Assembly (NCBI GenBank): GCA_000333855.2
Contig: CM007342.1
Coordinates: forward strand, 224,140 to 288,139
DNA from: Endotrypanum monterogeii
Taxonomy: Eukaryota; Euglenozoa; Kinetoplastea; Trypanosomatida; Trypanosomatidae
Length of the DNA: 64,000 nucleotides
Direction of reading: 5' to 3'
Both the position numbers and the translations under genes were made by a program. The notes under the pieces are model-generated. The model saw only the letters and a list, made by a program, of their open reading frames with translations, was not told the DNA's origin and searched no databases. Shown here piece after piece: positions 32,938-42,000 of the stretch (its first letter is position 1; the number at the start of each line of letters is the position of its first letter).

Positions 32938-33255
32938 TCACCTGGTTGAGTTTCTCTCAGTTGGCGGCAAGAAACGCTTGAAGTCCTCGATGACCGGTGT
33001 AGGCAGCTCCTCCCACGCAACATCAGTCGCCTTGCTAACGTTCAGAGCTGGTGGTGCATACTCCTGGATATAACGAGGTTCAATATTGTACCATTCTTGG
33101 TAGGGAAGGCCTGGCACGAGGTCGGTGTACTCACCCCGGGCATTCGGAACGCTCATACGCCACACGGGGTTGCCAGGCACGACATAAAACAAAACGCACG
33201 GTGACGAAGGCTTGTATGGAAGCGTGGCGTGATCCCAAGAGCAAGCACGCAGCAT
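32938..33255 (-). CDS. small protein of unknown function (105 residues)
   Basis: The frame encodes 105 residues from the ATG at 33255 (MLRACSWD), or 116 if a non-conserved earlier start is used. Composition is that of a folded protein rather than random sequence, with many Pro, Tyr and Trp residues (PCVLFYVVPGNPVWRMSVPN, YQEWYNIEPRYIQEYAPP, FKRFLPPTE). There is no membrane segment and no motif that I know. Small proteins of this kind in trypanosomatids are often lineage-specific subunits of respiratory complexes or the mitochondrial ribosome, but I see no presequence beyond the first few residues. The tight placement within the cluster and the GC-rich codons support a real gene. Confidence 0.7.
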   Translation of the reverse strand: MLRACSWDHATLPYKPSSPCVLFYVVPGNPVWRMSVPNARGEYTDLVPGLPYQEWYNIEPRYIQEYAPPALNVSKATDVAWEELPTPVIEDFKRFLPPTERNSTR

Positions 33256-34029
33256 GACCTTAGCGACAAGAGGCGGCTTCAACGTCAAGAAAAAAAAAAA
33301 TCTCCCTCCGAGGAAGGGAGGGGGCAGTCCGCAGCGATGAATGTGGAAGGAGAATATAGAAACGCCCTATTCCACGTACAGACAACCTTGATGATGACTC
33401 AAAAAAAAAAAGAGAGGGGAGGATGATGTATGTACACTGAGACAAAGGGAACGACGGATATGCCTGACACGACTAGAGGGAACCCGGTATGCCCTGCAGA
33501 TAGGCATACACACACACACACACACACGACCATGCAAACTTACAGACGCGGTGGTGGAAGCAGATAAGCACAACACGACGCGACAGCATCAAGGGAGATG
33601 GCCGAGAGTCTCGTATTTCTTTTTTAATTCTTTTCGTGTCAATACGAAAGAGGAAATACAAGTAGCGGCTCCGAAGCACCTAGGGGGGGGATGACAACGT
33701 TAAGAATACACCCCTTTTTTGTTGCCGTTGCTTGTACGCAACAACCTCATTGACTTGGTGTTGGTGTACCGTTGTCCTGGAGCCCGTCACGGCGACAACT
33801 CTCAAACACATTGTGAACGGGGGAAAGATACAGCATAGAAACACCTGAAGAAAGGGGGATTGAGCTTTGACGGGCCCAGACACACACGTATATATATATA
33901 TATATATATACCTTTTCGTTCGGTATTCGACCAAGCGTTCAACGTAACGACCACTAGCGAGCTTGCCCCAGCTCTCGAGGCGACTTGAGCGGCAGGGACA
34001 TCCGCATGACCAGGGTAGCCCTACGACGG
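33256..34029. other. intergenic between the acidic-tail membrane protein and the 105-residue gene
   Basis: No gene is seen. It includes a (CA)n run at about 33508-33527, poly-purine tracts, and a (TA)n run at about 33889-33910. Confidence 0.55.
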
Positions 34030-35187
34030 CTAGTTGCCGTCATCATCCTCTTCGTAGTATTCCTCGTCAAATTCTTCGTCGTGTTGGAAGACGGGCTCCT
34101 CCTCGTCCACCAAGCAACCGGATTCGTCCTCCTCGAGGTGCGACTCCGCATCGAGCCCGTCTCGTGCAGTGAGCGCAAGAATAGCCTTTGGCCCTCTAGA
34201 GGCGCCTACGACACCGCTGCCTGAGTCGCTGTCACCGCGATGACGGAATTCCGAGCCAACCTGCAGGGGTGCCGCAGCAGAAGAAAGAATTTGCTCGAAG
34301 GCTAAATGAGACGACTTCACAACAGTTTTGCCGCCGCTGCTACTGCCAGCACCCTCGCCTCCCGCAGCCCTCCGCAGTTTCGAGGGGTCAGCAACACTAC
34401 CATCTAGTGACGCGAGTGGCAGCACCTGCGGCCCAGCACCCCCGCTCTCCGCAGTGTAGCGGTCCAGCAGCACACGGGCCGTCTCGTTGAAGTACTGAGA
34501 ACTGTGGGCCAGGGGCGAAGGACCAGATGTCCCCGGACCTGCTATACCGCTAGCGCCTGGGTACAAGCTAGCACCGGCACCCGTAGCCCCGGTGGCAGGC
34601 ACACCTAGGGAAGACGCGTATATTGGCGCTGACGGGCCTGCGCCTGTGATGCCGCCACCGTCAGTGACGTCCTCATTCCCTGGATAGTTGTGAGCATCCC
34701 CTTCCCCATCGCTAAACCAACCCTCCGACTCTTCCGCCGTGCCCTCATCACCAAAAGCGATCGCAGAGTCGCCGCCGCCTCCATTGCCTGCGGCTTCCGC
34801 AGCCGCCACAGCGACCCTCCGCGCTAGCCTGCGCTGCTGAGCATCTGCAGCCTGCTGGCCGATAGGATCAAACGCCACGTCGAGGGGATCACCACTGGCC
34901 ATCGATGCCTGAAAAATAGAAAAGCGCGCGCGATGTGCACCAAGCCCTGCCGTGCCAGGGACAGCGACATCGTTATTCAGCCAATCACCGCCTCTGACTG
35001 CAGCGCCCATATCGACATCATCCACTTCACCCGGGCGACGCGTGCCGTTGAGACGCAAGTCCTTCACCACTCGCTTGTACCGTGTGCGCCGGTACACGCA
35101 CCATACAATGAAGAGGACCAAGGCAACAGGCACTAGTAGCGTGAGGAGGCCGAGTAGAGCGAGTCGCGCAGCATGTGAGCGGTGCAT
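34030..35187 (-). CDS. single-pass membrane protein with Gly/Ala-rich domain and acidic tail
   Basis: The 385-residue protein has one strong hydrophobic segment near the N terminus (about residues 8-31, RLALLGLLTLLVPVALVLFI then VWCVY) followed at once by a basic stretch (RRTRYKRVVK). By the positive-inside rule the long C-terminal part should face the cytosol, making this a signal-anchor protein. The rest is Gly, Ala and Ser rich, with an acidic patch (EESEGWFSDGEGD) and a strongly acidic end (DEEFDEEYYEEDDDGN). I recognise no family. The chosen ATG at 35187 (MHRSHAARL) places the membrane segment at a normal distance. Upstream codons look like leader sequence. Function is unknown. Confidence 0.75.
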   Translation of the reverse strand: MHRSHAARLALLGLLTLLVPVALVLFIVWCVYRRTRYKRVVKDLRLNGTRRPGEVDDVDMGAAVRGGDWLNNDVAVPGTAGLGAHRARFSIFQASMASGDPLDVAFDPIGQQAADAQQRRLARRVAVAAAEAAGNGGGGDSAIAFGDEGTAEESEGWFSDGEGDAHNYPGNEDVTDGGGITGAGPSAPIYASSLGVPATGATGAGASLYPGASGIAGPGTSGPSPLAHSSQYFNETARVLLDRYTAESGGAGPQVLPLASLDGSVADPSKLRRAAGGEGAGSSSGGKTVVKSSHLAFEQILSSAAAPLQVGSEFRHRGDSDSGSGVVGASRGPKAILALTARDGLDAESHLEEDESGCLVDEEEPVFQHDEEFDEEYYEEDDDGN

Positions 35188-37999
35188 AACGAAGTTGTGA
35201 GGATGCTTAGTTGTCCCCTCTTTTGTTTCTTTTGAGAAGAGGTCAAAAAAAAAAGAAGCAATGCCGCGACTACGCGTGTTTCTATTTCTTTTTCCCCGTC
35301 GTGGGGAGAAAAATGTTGTGATCTTGGGGGCGAGGGGGGAAAGTGAGGGACAGAGGACCACAAAAGCCATGCTGACAATACAAAAACATGAGGAAGAAGA
35401 TTTGAGAAAATATATATCAAGTGCGTTCGTTGTCGTGACATCTTCGCATCCATTTCTGACCAAGCGACTGTGCACAGTCATTTACCTCAACGTGAAGCTG
35501 GCGGCACAGAGGCGAGAACCTTCTCCATCACTGCATGGTCGGTCACCATCTCTCTAGATGACCAGAAAAAAAAAGGCAATTGGCTGATACACACCACTGC
35601 TGGTGGTCCTCCACAGCGTTGTGTGACCTCAGCACGTCGCTGTGGGTGTCTAGACCTCTGGTGAGTACCTGGCAAACGGCTGTGCACAGAAGTCTCGCCA
35701 CTCACACAATGCAGTTCACGACCGTAGCGCCGCACACAACATCGAGGTCCAACACGCTCTGGCAGATGCCCCGCCCCATGTTGGCTGCCCGAAGTCAGAC
35801 GATCAGGAGGGAGCTGCAGAAGAATCAACACCAGGAGGCACAGTGTGGCAAAGAAAAGATGCCGATGACTGCTTTGCAGCAGAGTCGCCCTCCTCCCTCC
35901 CTCCCTCCCTCCTCCCCCCTCATCCACTACTACCCCCAACATCGAAATAAGTTGAGGTGTGGACGAAATCACGTACGCTCCTTCTCTTTTTTTCTTATTG
36001 ACTGGCTTTCAGCAACAACATTTTTTGGAAGGTAAGCGCGAGCGGCAGACACACCAAAAAAAAAGATGGGGCCGAAAAACAGCACACGAACGCTCCAAAA
36101 AAAAAAAAAAACGGTCGATTGAGATAAGCACACACACACACAAACACAAATAGACACATTAATTTTGAAATTTGAATGTGTGTATAAATATATCTATATA
36201 TATATACTTTTTGCATTTACATACATATGCGTGTGAATTCGCTGGCAGATAAAAAAAAAAGCAGCCAAGCAGACGCGAGCCGATTTGGTTGTTGAAACGA
36301 GTTGATCATGTTTTTATTATTTTTTTTTTGAATAGAAGGGAGGCATATAGCCCTACACGCTGGAGAAAAAAAAACTCATTATAATTTATATATTACTACC
36401 ACCAGGCTGTTAAGAGTGCGCTCGATGATGGAAATACGTACATATGTATACATATATATATATATAACACAAGAAAATGCTCCGCATTCAAAAAAAAAAA
36501 GCGTATTAGTTGCAGGGAGAGAGGAAGGGAGGAAGAGGGGGGTGAACACTGTCCCACAAAATGGAAGTAGGAAGAGAGAGAGCGGTCCAGGAAGGTGCTG
36601 CGAAATGCCGAATAAAAAAGCATTGACGAAAATACTTTTCTTGGAGGAATCCTCAGAGAAATAATCGCTCCCTGTTACCTCTTCAGCCTGTTGTCGCCCT
36701 CATGTGAAATGAAACATTCCTTCGACATATTTAATGGAAAATGCAGCACGGAAAGCTACCGTGGGCGTACACCTAAAGGGAGATAATTACGTGCTTCAAA
36801 AGAAGAAAAAACTCTTCGGACTACATCTATGCTGTATATGTGTGGTTGAGAGGGGGTGAGCAACGCTCATGCAACCTAAGCTCGAGGAGGCAGCGGGCCA
36901 GCGAGTCTTCTCAGATGTCGTAATTACATGTATCACATGCTTTCCATCAGCTCCCCACCCCCGCACTCGTGCCATGTCGCTTCTCCTTCCGCCTCAGTGT
37001 CTTCAGAGCAGTAACAGAGAGAGTGTCTGCAACATTCTGTATGGTAACTCGTCATGCCTTCGGCGCATCCGTCTCGCCAGAGCATCCGACCGGGGGTTGA
37101 ACATGCCGCGTACATCGGCCTCGCGCACGGCCATTCCTGACGGATGTGCATTCCCACTGCAACCCCTGCATTCATCACAACAGCTGCTGTGCTTGACAGT
37201 GCACGCAGATGATACTTGGATTCCTGCACTTTGCGCATATGCTTCTCGGTGTCGCCGCCCGCATGGCACGCTGTCTTCGTGATGCGCTCCTGTCGATACC
37301 ACGCGGTGGTGGTGAGGGGGAGGGGGGGCCGCAGAGGGCCAACCAATCTGTGCAGTGACAGGGGAGACGCTGCCGCAGCAAGCTGCAGAAAAAGTGGGAG
37401 GGGAAGGAGGGGACAGGAACAGGGCGGCACCCGTTGGTGTGGAAGCCGACAGCAAACCAGCCGCGCTGCACCCCCTCGCGCGCACATACACGTGTTTTTT
37501 TTTATTTTAATGATGACCCTTCGGAACACCCAAACCCTCCCGCGGCAGTGTTCACACAACTATCGATTTCCAGAAGCTCAAATGATGACACGCTCACCTG
37601 CGAACGGAACAGCAGTGAAGGGTTACCAGGGAAAAAGATGAGTGACCAAGTAGGACAACTTCTCTCAGAAATATGCGTTCTTCTCGCATCAAATGTATTT
37701 TTTTTTTTTCAGGGACAACGCCTGCACAAGCAGGGCGTTATTATGTTTTTTTTTCTTCCCTATGAAGTGGATCCTACAACCCTCCTTGCGGGTCGGAGTA
37801 TCATCAAGCGCTACTCGAAACTCCTCAAGCCATCACGATTGACGGAGCTCTTGGCGACACCGGAGGTTCTCGTTTCAATAAAACGGAGCCGAAATATGGC
37901 GGGGTTGCTGGCGATGGAGGCGATGCTGCCGAGCTCGACATCCTCCGAGAATACGCACCGATTGTCTTTACCGGTAGTCTACCCCTCTTTTCATAAGAC
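35188..37999. other. intergenic with coding-like fragments
   Basis: No intact gene is secure in 2.8 kb. Simple repeats include (CA)n near 36131 and TA-rich blocks at 36180-36210 and 36450-36470. Two GC-rich islands stand out: 35580-35880 and 36900-37480. In the first, a short minus-strand frame (35702-35779) and a plus-strand frame (from 35709) both show coding-like third positions, but each is too short to call. The second is listed separately as a possible broken gene. Confidence 0.5.
36933..37487 (-). pseudogene. possible decayed or frame-broken gene
   Basis: A minus-strand frame of 184 codons runs from an ATG at 37487 to a stop at 36933. Its middle part (for example WYRQERITKTACHAGGDTEK) has GC-rich third positions typical of the genes here. 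Further on, the coding-like signal weakens in this frame. It reappears in a different minus frame that ends at 37003 (MAVREADVRGMFNPRSDALA and onward), as if one or more indels had broken a gene. I see no family motif. It may instead be a GC-rich spacer or an assembly error in a real gene. Location between two membrane-protein genes gives no clue to function. Confidence 0.3.
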
Positions 38000-38311
38000 C
38001 TAAACGAAAAGGATATCATCCTCAGCCGATGCCTCCGAAGACGACTCGCTGCCCGACGTGGGAACGTCAAGCGGTCTGGCAAAAAATTCGCCTGCCACCT
38101 TTTTCGCAGGACCCGAGGCCACGCCCTCTGGAGCTGGAGGCGGTGCATTACGCTGTTCCTCCCCTGCCGAGAAGGGGGGCAGTGGCACCGGCGGCGGCAC
38201 GAACAGCCGGAAACCACCGCCCGTCGGTGGACGTATATCAGCGACAGTGCCCATCGAAAGCACAACAGCGATGCACACCAGCAAGGCCACGAGGAAGGTT
38301 ACACCGCGCAT
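38000..38311 (-). CDS. small signal-anchor protein
   Basis: The 103-residue protein starts at an ATG at 38311 with a hydrophobic stretch (MRGVTFLVALLVCIAVVLSM) that could be a cleaved signal peptide or an uncleaved anchor. What follows is Pro-rich (FVPPPVPLPPFSAGEE), then Ser/Glu rich, ending DDILFV. No family is recognised. Short proteins of this form in trypanosomatids usually enter the secretory pathway, but nothing here shows its destination. The gene call is supported by GC-rich codon third positions and the clean N-terminal hydrophobic segment. Confidence 0.6.
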   Translation of the reverse strand: MRGVTFLVALLVCIAVVLSMGTVADIRPPTGGGFRLFVPPPVPLPPFSAGEEQRNAPPPAPEGVASGPAKKVAGEFFARPLDVPTSGSESSSEASAEDDILFV

Positions 38312-38524
38312 GTTTGTCTCGCTTGCCAGAAAAGAGTGTCCTGATGTAATGAAGATCACAATTCACTTCTTTTTTTTTTCACACCTACGCACTGCGCAGA
38401 GAACCGCTGGCAGTATCTTTGTTACAGAGATAGGTGCCCAAAGTGAAGTGCCCAGTTAGGTTCACATCAGAGAACGGATGTATCGTTTTGTGGAAGAAAA
38501 AAAAAGGAATTAACTACAGACGCA

Positions 38525-38573
<49 letters not shown>

Positions 38574-39082
38574 ATAAATATGTATACATGATAGGTAGAG
38601 TCGAAGATGCAAGGTACAGTATATATATATATATATTTTTTTTTAACCTCCTCTTAGGGGGAAGTGAAATGCATGTGTTGAGCCAAGGAAACCATCCCTG
38701 GACGGATAAAACAGTGCCACGCTAGCCGTCAACAACTCGCACACTCACAGTAAGGCGAGAGGGATAAAATGAGAAGATATTTTTTTTTTGTAAAGTTCAA
38801 AGAAAAGAGCGGATGCGTCGCTGCCTGGGCAAAATAAATAAACATGTTGCACTCAACTCCACCGTCACCAAACACCCCGTTCGCTTGTTCTGATTGAGGA
38901 GGGGGGGGGATGGTGCGCACACAGCTGATTGGTTGCCCCTCCAGCTCGGCATGGTGCACGGCGGCGAAAGGGATGTTGCACAGGTCCAAGAGTTGAAGCA
39001 GGAGCAACTATCAAGGGCAAATACACCCAGACACACATGCACACCTTCGCTGTCACCAAATTGAGTTATCTCGAGCCCATCT
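38312..39082. other. intergenic between the 1582-residue gene and the small signal-anchor gene
   Basis: No gene is seen. There are two (TA)n runs, at about 38528-38563 and 38617-38636, and a GC-richer segment at 38860-39010 without a convincing open frame. Confidence 0.55.
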
Positions 39083-42000
39083 CTACTGCGAGAGGGTAGC
39101 TACTTTTCTTTCCAGTCCCCTCAGCGTTGCTGACATGGCCTCCTGATCGCGGCGTACTTGCACAAGACCCACCAGCGGTTCTCTGTGGGGATCGGGCGTC
39201 AAGGAAGCAGACAAATTCTCCTTCAACAGACGTGATGCCACCACCGAAGCGGCATTTGAAGACTGGTGCGCATAGTCTACGGCACGCCTGTAATTAAGTT
39301 CCGCCATTTGAACCATAAAGTGATGGTTCTCTTCCATACTGATCTGGCGACGGCGGAAACCCTCCTCCTTGATGAGGCGCTGCTGCCCTAGGATGTGCGA
39401 CAAGCGCGGCTGGTGCAACACAACTACATTACCAATTTGAAGCGAAACTTTTTCCGCACTCGTGGCGAGTTTCGTTGATGCTTGGTGCACATCCTCACCT
39501 GCCCTCGTCCTTGCCACAGGTGCGCAGTCAGTTACGTAGGGTTCCGGCGATGAGAAGCGTCGGTGACGAGCTTGGACTTTACACAATGAGGTTATGCGAG
39601 GATCTATGGGAGCAACGGCAGCCGAGGCTAGTGACACGGGCTTGCTCTCCGATGGGGCATCAACAGAGGCAGTCAACAACTGGGATTCGATCAAGCTACC
39701 ATGCACCGAGGCTGTTGTGCTACGTTGCGCATTGGATGGACTATGAAGCGATATCTTCCTCGCGTACTGCTCACCGCGTTGGATGGGTGGAGAAGTCTCG
39801 AAAAGAGATGCGGATGCATCGGTCTCTCGCGAGGCAGAAGAAGTTTTTGGAGGCTCCTCTTCCGCAGGAGCGCTGGTCTCGAGTCCGAAAGGTATGCGGC
39901 GCGCAACTGGGTGGGGGGAGGAGTGAGTTGGGAAGTCTGTCTGCTTATGCAGATACTCTGATCCGCGTCCCTGCTGGTGAAGCCGGGACACGCTGTGCTG
40001 TGATGGTCCCTCTGAGCCCGGGGATTCGCTCAAGCAAAGACTCAGTGGTACAGCACCTGCGCCAGCCTTCGACGGCGCTTTCTTCCCCGTATTGTCCTCT
40101 CTCAAATCAATGTGAGCGTGGAGTGGACTCATAAAAGAGGAAGCAAGCTGTGACTGGACCACCTTATGGGCGAAAGGCGAGACAGCAACGGTGGTCCTCA
40201 CCGCCGGCGCGGAGCGAGGGCCGTGGTGCAGAGATGATGCACTGGACGATCCCAAAGAAGGAGGAGCCGTTTCTTTAACGACTGCTGCAGTACGAGCGGA
40301 GTTCAGAAAACCTTCACGTTTCTCCAAAACACGGGCAGCGAATATGCAAGGACTGTACACAGCGGCGTACCCCGGCTCCAATCTTGAGTGTGGCAAGGGT
40401 TCTCCCCCAGCAGCAGTTACGACAGCAACTCGGCCGGTGACTGCGCCAGGCGGCTGGCGAGCACGTACACACACATCAGAAGTCATAGCATCTGTCGACG
40501 ATACAGGTGAAGCGAGGGGCGAAGCCTCAAAAGAAAACCCACGGCATTGAGAAGCATGAACACCATTCGCTTGCCTTTTCTGAGGGTGGGCAGACAAGAC
40601 ATTGATTAACTCAGCTGAGCTCTGTAATGTTTGCGAGAAGCTCCGCGATTGTTGCGGGTCCTGCCCCCACCGAGCAGTTATTACAGAGCCAAAAGCTCGC
40701 TGGCAATCATCCCGCGTGTTGCAAAGAGGGATATCACTACATACCAAGTCGTCTAACGTAACAACATGCCACGAGCAGCCTCTACTTCGGAGTGTTTTGT
40801 CAGCCCCAGCGCCGCCCCCCTCCCCCCTCTCCACAAAGCTGCGTCTGTTCCCAGTCCGTGGCGCCAGCTCCGTCGCGAGCCGTGAGCGTGATGTGTGTTG
40901 CCCTTTCGGATAGCCTTGCAGTGGATGAACCTGCTGCACTGCCGCAGCGCTTTGAGGGCGGTGAGCGTCATCTCTGCGCCAACGGAGGCCTCCAGTTGAC
41001 CCACTATCCCCACACCATTCAAGATGGCCTCTTCGTTTTGATCGAGCGATCGGTGAGGCGGCCTCGATTGCGAGTATACGCTCACCAGCGGTCGGCCCAG
41101 ACGCCTTCCTCGAGGACGTGATAACCTTCAACCGCATGTGTGGGCAAATCGATGGCGTGGGTGACGATGCACACCCACCCTGTGAAGCTTGGGCACCAAA
41201 ACCTTTGGCGTTCGTCGCAGGCGCTGCCAGAGCAGAGTCCTGCACCACCTCATTGAGGACAGAGAGCGTGCTCGCCTCCTGGATAGGTTTGTGATAGGGG
41301 TACGCGACAAGAGGAACTGCCACGATACGTGGTGATGCATCGCTGCCAACGCTCCCGTCGGTACTTACCCGGTGCACATCCGAGAAATGCACATCAGTCC
41401 ACGTCGCAGGAGTTTCCCCCATGGGCTGCGGAGTCAGTGAGACGCCAGAGATGTTGGTAACTCGGCCCACAGAACTGGGCACCCACGGGATGAGGTGGAC
41501 GCCACCTTTGAATGAACTCGTGGCTGCCTCACCCCCAGGGCCGCGTGGCCGCGACGGATGACTGCCATTACACTCAATCACCTTTTCTGAAGCGGTGCAA
41601 TGTTGGTCGTGCGAGAAAACATGCCTGGCTGAAGAGCGTGCGAAGACCTCGACAGCCGCAGTGCCAACTAGAGATCCCCTGCTGCGCCATCGATTCACTG
41701 CTCGCCGCTGCGACTGCACCGACGACTTCGGCGACGGATCCAGCTGCACACGACCATTTGATTGCACAACCCCTCGATCCAGCCCGCTCGCCTCCATAGC
41801 GGAGGCCACGCCACCCTCGAGAGGCACACTAACACTGAACTCTCCTCCCTCAGAATACAATCGAACCCCGTTATATCCCACCCGAGCCGCTGTATCCTCG
41901 TTCGCTGGATCTGCTTCAAGCTGCCCCGTGACCACGTTCACATCATTGGCCCTACTCTGCATTGGAACGCCTCTCGCAGAAAGACTAGAGTCAAGGGAGA

